Shown piece after piece: positions 35,031-45,459 of a DNA stretch of 64,000 nucleotides. The stretch is from contig OZ024898.1 of NCBI GenBank assembly GCA_964017195.1, positions 4,105,482 through 4,169,481 on the forward strand, read 5' to 3'. Origin of the DNA: Siderastrea radians. Its lineage: Eukaryota; Cnidaria; Anthozoa; Scleractinia; Rhizangiidae. The position numbers were made by a program, and so were the translations under genes. The notes beneath the pieces are model-generated. The model ran no database searches. It was not told the origin of the DNA and was given only the letters and a program-made list of their open reading frames with translations. Numbering within the stretch: the first letter of the stretch is position 1; each line of letters opens with the position of its first letter.

Positions 35031-36379
35031 GTAGCGACATTGCGCGAAATATTCATGAATAGGCTCTTCAGTAAAACTTTCAGTTTCTGAGTCAATAGTT
35101 GCACGTGCGTCAAATCGTGTGCCACGGATATCTTGTGACTTTTAAACATTTTTAAATTTAAAAAAATACTCTTGAAATCCAGCGTTTTTTACGTTCAAAC
35201 GTTAATAGAAACTTTTCAGAATTTTTCCGACAAAGCAAAACAAAAACTAAAATAATACTTCTTACAGCTAACATGGAGCTTCGGAAACGCTTAAATTCTT
35301 CAATCCAAATATTTTCGATCTCTAAATTGCAACGTATTGTTCTTTTCTGGACAGTGAACAATAGCTGCTAGAATTTAATTTCCATAATTAGCATAATCTT
35401 TAACCTTGAACATTCGTGTTTATTCGGTAAGCCTTCGGAAGCCCTAAAACTACCAATTTGGTGTCCAAGAATACAGCACCGATATAGAATTTTCTGAACT
35501 GACACTGACAGGCAGATAAACTAGGTGTATTGTAGATTGTCACAACAGAAGCAATTTTTTAAAAGAGGCTTTTTAACAAAATATTGAAGGCTCAAATTTA
35601 AACGGTGACGATTTTACTAATTTAAAAGCTTACATCTTTCAAAGGAATTCGAAATTCTATAGTCGGCTTCTGTTGTGACACAATAGAGGTTTAACTGATC
35701 CATTTGTGGTATTACCGTACCCTTATAACATAGAGGGCAAAATTACTGAATGCTGATTGGTTGAGACAGAGGGCATTTTTTAATTAATTTTCTTTCGGAC
35801 GAGGGCAAAATTACTAATTCCTGATTGGCCAAGCGCCAAAATTACTCGCATTTGATTGGCTAAGCGCGAGAGCGCGCCATTTGTACTTTGTAGGAGTGTT
35901 GAAACGAAAAACGGATTTGAGTTATTCAACACAAGGATCGCTTCAAAGTTTGACTTTTAACCGAGATGGTTGGTAAAAATGGTAAGAAAATCGAACGTTT
36001 GCTTGAAGAGAAATTCCAAAAGGTGAACCAATATGTGTTACGGGAAACAGCAAATTGTTATTTGCTTTAAAACTACTGAAAACCTTGGAGCGACGTGGTC
36101 GATAATTTTTCCAGCGAGAGGAAGCTTCGCAACTCAGGTGAATAAAATTTACTTAGTTAATTGAGTTTTAAGTGTGTTTTGTTAATGGACTAGAATTGTA
36201 TTTATCTCTTAAGATGTATATAATGGTCAGTCGTTCTTGTTCTGTGCGCTGAGCAACAGTTAAAATGCTTTTTTGGTGAATTGTTTACGAGCGGGTACTT
36301 TTATACTGAGGGCCGGCTGATTGTGTTTCAACGTGCATGGAAAGTTTTCCGAAAATTTTGCCCTCTGTGTTATAAACAA
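35031..36379. other. Intergenic with CCAAT-like boxes and repeat trace
   Basis: No gene is supported. GATTGG occurs three times at 35754-35860 beside repeats of GGCAAAATTACT. 36075-36140 matches 23830-23915. A short ORF start (ATGGTTGGTAAAAATGG, 35965) is not continued. Confidence 0.45.
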
Positions 36380-36462
36380 GTAATCGCATTGAGTCCTCGT
36401 AGAATTAAGGATAAATTTCACTTGTATTTTCAAAGTTTTCACAAATTGCCCTCGTCGCTGCG

Positions 36463-36505
<43 letters not shown>

Positions 36506-36541
36506 ATTTATCCTTAATTCTACTCGGCCTCATGCGATTAC
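36380..36541. repeat. Hairpin H2, about 70-bp arms, GC core
   Basis: The arms begin GTAATCGCATTGAGTCCTCG and GAATTAAGGATAAATTTCAC and pair with 36470-36541. The core is CTCGTCGCTGCGCGACTCG at 36451-36469. The pairing is nearly perfect next to the core. Confidence 0.9.
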
Positions 36542-36859
36542 ATATACAAATTGTGAATTAGCCAATCAGAAGCCTTGTTTATTGTCATGATTTTCTACGA
36601 TATCAAGTCACTGACCTGATATCCTACGATATCATGGACAGTTTGTGAAACTCGCATTTAGTTTGCAGACTTAAGAGGCGAAAATTACAACAGAAATACA
36701 ACGAAACGTAAAACTATTACATTTGTTAAACGAGAAAGTAATTTGTTTAACGGTAAGAGAGGGGAAAAAAATACAATTTCGCGCCAAAATTGGAAGCGGC
36801 TACACTGGCGGGCGCTCGCGTGAACTTTACGGACAGCGCTGAAACTTTTTTGTTTCAAA

Positions 36860-38191
36860 ATGGAGCCGGATTTTCCAAATTTCTCTCTTAATTTGGACTT
36901 CGAAGATTCCGAAAATGAAAATCCAAACAAAAGAATTAAAAAAATGACAGATGAGGAGTTAGAGAAGAGTATTGACGACCAGAAAAGTGTAAATACATGT
37001 CGCTCCACAAAATTTGCACAACGTACCTGGCAAGCCTGGCTTGAACGAAGCGAGTTTGAGAAGAAACCCATTGAAGCTTTCACGAAACAAGAACTCACCC
37101 AAATGCTGGCACATTTTTACTGGGAGATTCGTACTGCTAAGGGAGAAGACTTCGAACCGTCTTCACTGAAAACCATTCAAAGAGGTCTTGACCGGTATTT
37201 GCAAGAAAAAGGTTCAACATTCTCCATTATCCGCGACGAAGATTTCTCCAAAGCCAACAAAGCGCTCGACGCCAAAGTCAAGTTTCTGAAGAAGTCGGGA
37301 AAAGGTAATAAACCAAACGCCGCTCAACCGTTGTCTGCCGAGATGATTGAAGAAATGTGGCTGGAAAACGTCCTCGGAAAACACGACGGCGAAGCACTCA
37401 CCAACGTCAACTTTTTGAACATAAGCCAGCACTTCGAGTTCCGCGGTCGCCAGAAGCACCACCAACTGAAGTTTGGCGATTTTAAAATCGTCTGCACAGG
37501 TGCCGGCAAGTACTATGAGTGGTCGGTGGAACGAATGAGAAAAGTTGCAGCAAATGAAAGAAAGTTTAACCCCAAAATGTGGGCGACCGGCCACGAAGAA
37601 AGATGCCCGGTGATGCTATTTGAAGAGTACGTCGCTCAGCGACCAAGTGCGATGTGTCTTTCAGATTCGCCGTTTTGGTTGGCAATAAACTACAACCCAT
37701 CAAACGGGAAGTTCCTAAAAAACCAGACAATGGGAGTCAAGAAAATCAACGGCTTGATGAAGGCGATGGTTGAGAACATATCAAATGCTAACGGGCAAAA
37801 ATACACCAACCACAGCAACAGGAAAACACTCATCACCACGCTGCTGGGCAACAACATCGAGCGATCAGATATTGGCCAACTTAGCGGTCATCGCAATGTC
37901 CAGAGTCTCGACAGCTATGCCGCTACACCCCAAGAAACACAGCAGCGAATGTCCTCCATCATAAGCAAGCAGATGTGCGCCGGATTTGTCCAAAGTGAAA
38001 CTCCTCATCGTTTTCAAGAGCCAGCGTCGACTTCAAGTTCCGGCGAAGCTACCACAGTTCGAACAAATTCTGCAGTTGTGGTAAACGCGACCACTTCGCA
38101 AAAGTCGTTGAATGCCAGTGGAATTGCAAGCCTTTTTTCCGGTGCAAATTTTGAAAATTCCACCATTAACATCAATTTGACCACTGACTGA
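36860..38191 (+). CDS. Crypton-type (DUF3504) tyrosine recombinase, intact ORF
   Basis: A 443-residue uninterrupted ORF. Residues 1-40 are acidic. Residues about 45-150 form an N-terminal helical core-binding region (AQRTWQAWLERSEFE, SLKTIQRGLDRYLQEKG). Residues about 160-365 are the catalytic domain: first arginine block FEFRGRQKHHQLKFGD (R195/R197), NHSNRKTL (H318, R321), LSGHRN (H344) and DSYA (Y353). This reproduces the R-H-R-H-Y set of tyrosine recombinases, so the active site appears complete. The tail after 365 is Ser/Thr/Asn-rich. Related proteins are Cryptons and domesticated descendants such as KIAA1958 and the ZMYM/DUF3504 group (family knowledge). It sits between hairpins H2 and H3, and no terminal repeats were found around it. 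It could be a live element or a domesticated single-exon gene; copy number would decide. Confidence 0.85.
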   Translation: MEPDFPNFSLNLDFEDSENENPNKRIKKMTDEELEKSIDDQKSVNTCRSTKFAQRTWQAWLERSEFEKKPIEAFTKQELTQMLAHFYWEIRTAKGEDFEPSSLKTIQRGLDRYLQEKGSTFSIIRDEDFSKANKALDAKVKFLKKSGKGNKPNAAQPLSAEMIEEMWLENVLGKHDGEALTNVNFLNISQHFEFRGRQKHHQLKFGDFKIVCTGAGKYYEWSVERMRKVAANERKFNPKMWATGHEERCPVMLFEEYVAQRPSAMCLSDSPFWLAINYNPSNGKFLKNQTMGVKKINGLMKAMVENISNANGQKYTNHSNRKTLITTLLGNNIERSDIGQLSGHRNVQSLDSYAATPQETQQRMSSIISKQMCAGFVQSETPHRFQEPASTSSSGEATTVRTNSAVVVNATTSQKSLNASGIASLFSGANFENSTININLTTD

Positions 38192-38579
38192 TTCCAAAGG
38201 TTCATTCAATTGAACATTTGAACTGCTAGGGTGAGTTTTGTTTTCAGTTTTTCCATGTGACCTGTACCGTGCTAGAGTTTTGGATTTGTATTTGCTCCCT
38301 CGGGCTAAGATTTGTAAAATGATTGTTTCTTCGGTTTGCACTGCAAGTTTCTCATTTTGAAATGCAGTCGATATTTCAGCTGCGAAGGGTTTTGCACATC
38401 TTTTGTCTTTTGTCACTACTGAAAATTATTAAAATTATTTCATTCAGCAGTATTTTGCCGCCGTTTGTTGACTCGCACTATTCTTCTCACGGTTCACGCG
38501 CCATATGACTAGAACGCCTGACTGATCACGGTAACTGAAAAAATAAGCCGGGTTTTAGGACGAATTTGGGTACGGTAAA
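38192..38579. other. Downstream of the recombinase ORF, no gene seen
   Basis: AT-rich 3' flank. No element terminus was identified. Antisense ORFs (38014-38416) are shadows of the recombinase tail. Confidence 0.45.
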
Positions 38580-38742
38580 TACCTAATCGCACCTTTTTTG
38601 GTACGCTTCGGCAGCATATCAGGCTCCTTTGGTCTCGCCATGGGTATTTTGGCTCGACTGCGTCTCGCCAAAATACGAACCATGGCTCGACCAAACTCGC
38701 CTGATATGCTGCCAAAGCGTACCAAAAAGGTACGATTAGGTA
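38580..38742. repeat. Hairpin H3, about 73-bp arms, GC core
   Basis: The arms begin TACCTAATCGCACC and TTGGTACGCTTCGGCAGCAT and pair with the right half with a few mismatches. The core is CTCGACTGCGTCTCG (38653-38667). The sequence touching the core (GTATTTTGG) resembles that in H1 (GTATTTTGA), while the rest of the arm differs. Confidence 0.9.
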
Positions 38743-39409
38743 TAAAAATCAAGAAGTGTTGCCTTCTCCACGAGGAGAAAACTTGGACACGGGGTCGCGT
38801 TTTACGAAATCTTAACTTTGGGATCTCATAGTATCGCAAAGAAGGGCAATCTATCAAATCAAAAACAACCTTGCTGCACTTCCATCATTCCCCACGCTCT
38901 CTGCTAAGTTTCAACGGAATCGGCTCCCAAACGTTCAAGATATAACGTTTTTCTTCGTAAGACCTCCACCAAAATTTTGCCTTATAAATTTATTCATGAG
39001 CAGCTTGAGCGGCCTTAATTGCTTTTAAATGCAACCTTACGGCTTTCCTTTGGAATAAATTTCGGTTGATGTGAGCTTTTCCAGTCACATTAGGTTAATG
39101 TAAAGTGTTTTAGATGATCACGTGTTACTCATAAATTAATGTTAGTAAATCGGGTAATATTGTACTGTTCACTGAAAAGCCTCTATGGGGAGTGCTGTAA
39201 AGCGCCACGAACAACTAGTGGATGTAAGGGCTATAAAACTGTTTAATTATAATTATAATAATATTGTATGGTGTCCTATCGTATCGTGTCATATCTATAT
39301 ATCGTATCGTATTGGTAGTACATGAAGAGTTTTCAGAGTAAATGACCACTGTTTAGGACTTATTTCGCCACCTCAAAAAAATTAAACAACAGACAAAATA
39401 AACCACATC

Positions 39410-39875
39410 ACAGCAAAGTACTCATCAGTAGTTTTTGTTTGAATGGTCATTCTTAAGGATTTAATCCACAGACTCAAAAGTTAAAACCACCTTGTACAAC
39501 ATAATAAACAGCACCACAGGAAAGTACAGCTCAGTAGCTTTCATTTGAATGGTCACACTTTAGGATTTCATCCACAGACTCAAAAGTTAGAGCCATCTTG
39601 TACAGCATAATAAACAGCACCACAGGAAAGTACTGCTCAGTAGCTTTCATTTGAATGGTCACACTTTTGGATTTCATCCACAGACTCAAAGTTAGAATCA
39701 TCTTGTACAGCATAATAAACAGCACCACAGGAAAGTACTGCTCAGCAGCTTTCATTTGAATGTCACACGTTAGGATTTCATCCGCTGACTCCAAAGTTAA
39801 AACCACTTTGTACAGTGTAATAAACAGCACCACAGGAAAGTACTGCTCAGTAGTTTTCGTTTAATTTGTCAAACT
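39410..39875 (-). repeat. 105-bp satellite, array 4 (reverse)
   Basis: About four units in reverse orientation. GTACTG recurs at 39630, 39735 and 39840, which sets the 105-bp period. Confidence 0.9.
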
Positions 39876-41690
39876 TCCGAGGACTGAAGAGTTTAACTTA
39901 TAGCCGCTGATTTTCGCAGGATGGAAGATTTATATCAGTTGACATGCTTGGTGTTAACGTTACTGAGGCCACGTTAATAAACCTTCAACCAACGCTCGAG
40001 TCTACTCTGGAGTTTACAACATTAGCTTGAACAGTTCGGCATATTTGCTTTTTTTTCCACTTTCGATACCCATAGGTGCTAATGGGCCATTTCGGAGTTG
40101 TCTTGTACCTCTTTTTCAAAGCGAGGCTGGTGCAAAACCTTTTATGTGAAGATGAGTTTTATTTACGTGTGAATGAAAACTCGTTTTCATATGAAAGGCT
40201 GTGCACCAAAACCCGCTTTGAACTGAAAAGAGGCACAACTCAGAATGGCCCATTGCTATATCTTATATAAGGAAGTGCTTTGATTACGGTTCTGTCTTCC
40301 GTCCTTTTTCTCTGATTACTTTTTCCCTTGTTTCGCCTATTCTTATAATTATCTTCCTTGGAGTCTCACACACTAGTGCAGCTAATATGAAGTTATGAAT
40401 CATAATTATCATCCCTTGAAGCTCAAGGTTTGATCGATAGCTAACAACACTTGCCAGCTTCCAGATACAGTTTGTTCAAACTGCTGTTGTAGGTCGGTGG
40501 CTAAACTAAACTAACTCTAGATAAAGAAAAATTAAGCTTCATTGCTAAAAGTCACTGGTTTATTTTAATTTTCACCCGTTTCAAAAAGAAATGAAGCTCT
40601 GCACGTACTCTATCTATATCTAAGCTCTGCAGCTCTGTATGTACTATATCTATATCACACGACCCCACAAGCATTTTGCTTTAAAATTTTTATCGTGTTT
40701 AAATAAGGGATGTGATGATGATGATCACGATGACGTATCATCCCAATTGAAGAAGTATCATACTAAGAAAAAAAAGCTATCACAGTCAAGGTAACTTCAA
40801 ATCAAATTTTTATATCGCAAAACAATGCGTAAATTTTACATATTCCATACGTGATAATTTTATCTATTCTATTTCGGTTTAAGTGTCTTCTTGAGGTCCA
40901 AAATATGCTATCACCTCGTCATCGAAATTTTGAGTGGTGTTTTAGAAAATTCCATCGGAACTGTTTCAAGCTAAGTGTTTTGCTTCATTTTTGCATTGTT
41001 ATATTAGACTCACTGAAAGTTAACAAAACAGTCTCATAATGAATCCACAAAAAGGTCTCTAAATGTTTACCAGTGGGTTGGGTTGAAAAGCGAAATTTTT
41101 TTCACTGAATCCACAAAGTTAGCACTTTTATGTGTCTTTGATTTCAGCAATATTCCTTAGGCTACAGTACTAGCCAGTCTAAAACATCTCAGAGTGACAA
41201 AACACAAATGCCACCAAATAACTGAAAGTGATGCAGGATTGGCAACTCGTTAAAAGCTTCGCTAATGTGCAAAATTCTTAAGCTGTTTTATTGTATCAGT
41301 CAACTATCATAGTCTAGGCAATTTCAAATTAACTTTTAAGCTACAAGCAATGGCTGGTCGAATGATTCTTTTCATTCGTGATTATTTAGTCAATTCCATG
41401 CGGATCTTGTTGCCAAAATATAATATCACTGACTGTATCATCGACAGAGTCGGCTTTTCAGACAATTCAATCTGAGCTGATCATTTGCTAAGTTTACAAA
41501 TAAATGCACAGTATCCTGGAGGTAATTTCAAGTGTTCTGCCTCTTTTCTGGATCGGCCCGTCTGTGTTTTACTGCACTTTTATGATAGAATATTCTGAGA
41601 ATAGACATTTGTTCAGCTGCAGAAAGAAGTCATTTGTAATTTTCAATCCTTTCTCAACACCTATGTGGACACTGAATCAAAAATGAAACT
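39876..41690 (+). repeat. Intergenic block, unit 3
   Basis: Close copy of 14250-16500 without the mariner-like MITE at 14489-14922. No conserved ORF. Confidence 0.8.
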
Positions 41691-42019
41691 TGATTGCACT
41701 ATTCGCCTGCGCTAATCTTTCGTGTGGCAAAAAACGGAAGTGACGATGCGTATGACAAATGTTTCACATGCACGACAGGAAATCGGAAGGTTTTGCGCAG
41801 AGGCTTATTCGCCCGCCGGAACAAAGAGCGACTAAGAAACCTCTGCTTGCAGGACAGGATGCGACCTGCTGTAGATTCGAATATATCAGTATTAGATATG
41901 TTTATTTTAATGTGCATACATTATACATCTTTTTTCCTGTTTTATTTATTTATTTACTTCTCCAAGGATACCCTGTAAATTCGAGTTTAAATAAAATCTA
42001 TGTGTATGCGTGATGACTG

Positions 42020-42342
42020 GACCGTTTAGTTAAGCTCAACATTTACGTTATATCAATATCCCCGCTGACCCACCCCTTATGTCAGCTTGGGCGCGTGAGA
42101 GCGTTTAAATCTTATGGCCTTCGCGCATTTCTTATCGTTCCGTCTCGGAAGCTGAGATGCGAAGATAACCACATCCGTTGTAGAATATCTGATTTATGTT
42201 TTTATTAAGTGTATATAAATAACGTGAACTCATCTAGACCTATCATTCATTGTTTTGTCCGTTAGTTGTCGTGTTGGTTAAGACTCCACCTCAAGTGCAC
42301 CAAACATCTGAAGGCCGCTAACTTAAGATTTTCAAGACAACA
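42020..42342 (+). promoter_or_regulatory. Promoter and 5' UTR of gene II
   Basis: TATATAAA lies at 42212-42219, with a conserved region upstream (TTCCGTCTCGGAAGCTGAGA, CACATCCGTTGTAGAATATC) shared with 22070-22260 and, diverged, with gene I. ACTCATCTAGACC lies about 20-30 bp after the TATA box and is shared with gene I, a likely start-site area (inference). Confidence 0.65.
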
Positions 42343-43750
42343 ATGACACCGACGTTCCTTTCCCGTTTTCCGATCACTGGAATGGTATTCCTGTTTATGA
42401 TTGCCTTTTTCTGCCATGTAAGACGAGTACAGTTCTGTTGTTTTCCACTGATGTTTTTCAGGATTTCTGGTTCCTGTAGAGACGCGTTGATTGAAAAACG
42501 TTTCGTCAGCTTGCATCTGTTTTCATTTTTTAAGGTGCTCATCGAGAATTCTCCTAAATGGGAGTAAGATGAAATGACGTTCTTCATATAAGTGTAGGCT
42601 TATTACATTTTTACAAATATTTCTCGAAATCATATGGCTTTAAAGGGAAAATACACAATGAACAATATTCCATAGCCTTATATTGTTTCAGTTGACTGAA
42701 AATGAAGCAAGCACCGCCTACAATATTCTTGTTGAGACAAAATCTTACTTAAAACTCTTAACAGAAGCGTTGATTTTACATTCTCAAACCATTTGATTTA
42801 ATTATTATGTCTCTAATTGTCTGTTTTGCTTCTCCTCTAATTGCCACTCCTGTTCATGTTTGCAGTCATCCTGTTCAGCAGAGTCCAATAAAATGCGGGT
42901 AAGTCACGAGTTTTTATAGCTTATGGGTGTCCTTCTTTCACAAGCTGAGATATCGTGTGCAATTTGCTTAAAATCAGTGGCATGAAAGCCACTTGCATGA
43001 CCTCGCGTGGGCACTGAGATAAGGCAAAACGCAAATAAGTAAGTGCTATGGAATTTTTTTTAAGTTTTCTTAGTGACTGGGTATTTCTGTTCTGTTTTGT
43101 TTAGTTCTGTTTTTCTTTGGCAATAGGGAAACGTAATTTACCATCAGACCATGACTCCTATCTGGCTGAAAGTGCATGCGTCATACGTCGACATTTCTCT
43201 TGCATCGGCTGTCAAACGCGTCAAACAGCTTACATTCAACGCAGGCGCAGTGAACAACGCCGCTCTTCTCAAAGTTCCCATGATTCCCATTGGCTTTCTG
43301 AAAGTTGGTGCGCCACTCACTCTCGAGATTACAGTCGCACACGACATCAGCATTGGCAACACAGCTGACAGCGACATCAGATATGGCGTGTCAGACGGCA
43401 CCAAGTTCGTCGGCTTTCAAACTACGGACAAAAAGAATTATGGGCATAATGCTCCCTGCTATGGAACTGAAGGGCTGTCTGGTGTAACTTTGTCCTCCAT
43501 ACGTAATGAGCATCGTCTTCCCAAACCAAGCGACTCTTTCTACCCCGGTCAGTTTGTCTTCACCCTCAAGTTGAATGAACGCTGGGGCGCCTGCTACACT
43601 GCGCATGACGGGGGCTTCGTTAGGACCGCTGATTACAATAACCAACTGATGCCCAGCAAGGGACTCACTCTTGAGGTTTATAAAGCAAATAGAGCAGAGA
43701 AAGTTGGAATCAGGTTCATCAAGGTCGCCATCATACAGGATGACGCTTAG
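42343..43750 (+). CDS. Gene II: secreted family protein, three exons
   Basis: Assembled from sequence. Exon 1 is 42343-42417 (25 codons, MTPTFLSRFPITGMVFLF then MIAFFCH, donor GTAAGA). Exon 2 is 42866-42898 (acceptor TTTGCAG; 11 codons SSCSAESNKMR; donor GTAAGT). Exon 3 is 43127-43750 (acceptor CAATAG; GNVIYHQT then MTPIWLKVH to the stop). Both junctions are phase 0 and the product is 243 residues. Residues 1-30 form a signal peptide with a plausible cleavage after SSCSA; no transmembrane segment follows, so secretion is expected. The body has ITVAHDISIGN, YGVSDGTKFVGF and CYTAHDGGFVRT. Its only two cysteines (body residues 103 and 148) could form one disulfide. It has four residues more near the N-terminus (SAVKRVKQ region) than gene I, and this first part is much more diverged than the rest. 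Function is unknown; lectin-like or matrix roles would be guesses. Confidence 0.8.
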
Positions 43751-43915
43751 AGCGACAACAAAAGCGACTGCTTCATGTAATTAGCATCATTAGTCTAGTC
43801 AAGAACTGTAAAGGATTCATTTAAGGACGAATATGAGCAGTGCATGTCTTCTTTCATAATTGGTTAATAAGCGAGTCAAAGGCAGCAGCACGAAGCATTG
43901 TATGTCATGTCTGAG

Positions 43916-43921
43916 AATAAA
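43916..43921 (+). terminator. Polyadenylation signal, gene II
   Basis: AATAAA lies 166 bp after the stop, colinear with gene I. Confidence 0.7.
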
Positions 43922-44517
43922 AGAAGGAAATATGGGGAAAAACTTGCATCACTTTTCTCATTCTTGTCCAGTGTTAACTCCCCTTGATCACTGGAAAATC
44001 AGACTTACAGAAAATTAATTAAATCCTTGTAAAATCTCTTTACCTTCGATGTAATTAAACCTTTCAGTCTCTCTAAACCTGCACATTTGAAGAGATTTTT
44101 CAAACCCTAAGAAAAGTTTAAATTGTGGTCAAGTTTTGGAGGACTGTTTTCTAAAATGTCTGACATTTTTTCGATACTTATCTCATCATTCTTTCTGAAT
44201 TCATTTCATTCATAGAAATCTACCATTTGTTCGCTTTTAAATAGCTTATTTGGCTGAGAAATTTGTTGGTACAAACGAGCAAAAAAATATTTACATGCGA
44301 ATGTTGAGCCGTGTAAATGAGATATTCTTACCGTTGGTGAAGAGGCGATATTGAAGATTTTTCGATATTCGTGTAATTGTGACCACAAATTCATTTCTCT
44401 GGTAGCTCTCAAATGGGGTATTAACACAACAAATTCGCCAATACAAACAGAAAGAAAAAATATGTATGGGCCAATATTGCGACAAACTTTCTATCCTTTT
44501 CACTTAGCAGAAGTAAT

Positions 44518-44529
44518 AGTCGTCGTAGT

Positions 44530-44560
<31 letters not shown>

Positions 44561-44561
44561 T

Positions 44562-44614
<53 letters not shown>

Positions 44615-44615
44615 A

Positions 44616-44662
<47 letters not shown>

Positions 44663-44669
44663 ATAGTAA

Positions 44670-44704
<35 letters not shown>

Positions 44705-44705
44705 C

Positions 44706-44738
<33 letters not shown>

Positions 44739-44755
44739 TAGTAGTAGTAGTAGTA
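44518..44755. repeat. (GTA)n microsatellite, left tract
   Basis: More than 60 GTA/GCA units. It adjoins the 3' end of a minus-strand LINE fragment (TTTGCATGACC... ending AATAAAGCAATT on the minus strand), so at least part may be the LINE's own short-repeat tail. Poly-Val and poly-Thr ORFs over it are artefacts. Confidence 0.9.
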
Positions 44756-45262
44756 AATTGCTTTATTTGCATGACCGCAAGATTTTAAAGTATTGCAAAA
44801 GCATATTTATAGTAATTAATAACAAAACAAGACTAATAGTACTCTAATATTATGCTAATGAACTTAAGTTACATCACTTTCACTTGATAATAACAATGCA
44901 TCACGTATATTCATACACAAGGAAATAAACTTCATTACTAGCTTATTCACATGATAGTCGTTAGAGTTCATGAGAAGTTTTATGCTTTCTGAGGTTGATT
45001 TCCTTTCAATGTCAGGTATTATTTCATTGATTCGATTGAAGAATGTCTGCCTCTGCAGAGAGTATTTGCTACATTGCAACAAGAAATGAGTTTCATTTTC
45101 TACTTGATTTGATTTGCAGAATGGGCATAATCTAGTTTCTCTGGGCATATGATCGGTTTGATATCGATCTAATTCAATCATAAGTTTGTGATTACTTACT
45201 CTAAACTTCACTAAATTTCGTCTTTCATTAAAGTTTCTTAGCTGGTTTAAGTAATCAGATGT
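44756..45262 (-). pseudogene. LINE C-terminal fragment with zinc-knuckle region
   Basis: On the minus strand, LNQLRNFNERRNLVKFRVSN, IELDRYQTDHMPRETRLCPF and ENETHFLLQCSKYSLQRQ give the C-x2-C ... H-x4-C pattern found at the C-terminus of many invertebrate LINE polyproteins. The ORF (45211-44864) ends with a stop, then a short 3' UTR with AATAAA and the GTA tract. All upstream domains are missing (5' truncation). Confidence 0.75.
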
Positions 45263-45354
<92 letters not shown>

Positions 45355-45402
45355 CAGTAGCAGCAGTAGTAGTAGTAGTAGTACTACTACTACTACTACT
45401 TA
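45263..45402. repeat. (GTA)n microsatellite, right tract
   Basis: About 45 units ending in a TACTAC inverse run (45380-45400). Together with the left tract it brackets the LINE fragment. Copy I (18950-18965) has only GTAGTAGTAC at the same place. Confidence 0.9.
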
Positions 45403-45459
45403 GTATGGATATGTATGTCTATTGTAATGGAGAGAGTAAAAAGGGTGGAAAGGTTGTTA

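Noticed and set aside
37214..38416. Several antisense ORFs of 60-130 codons
   Set aside because: They overlap the recombinase ORF, whose catalytic motifs fix the coding strand.
44351..44788. Poly-valine and poly-threonine ORFs
   Set aside because: Translations of the (GTA)n tract on the two strands.
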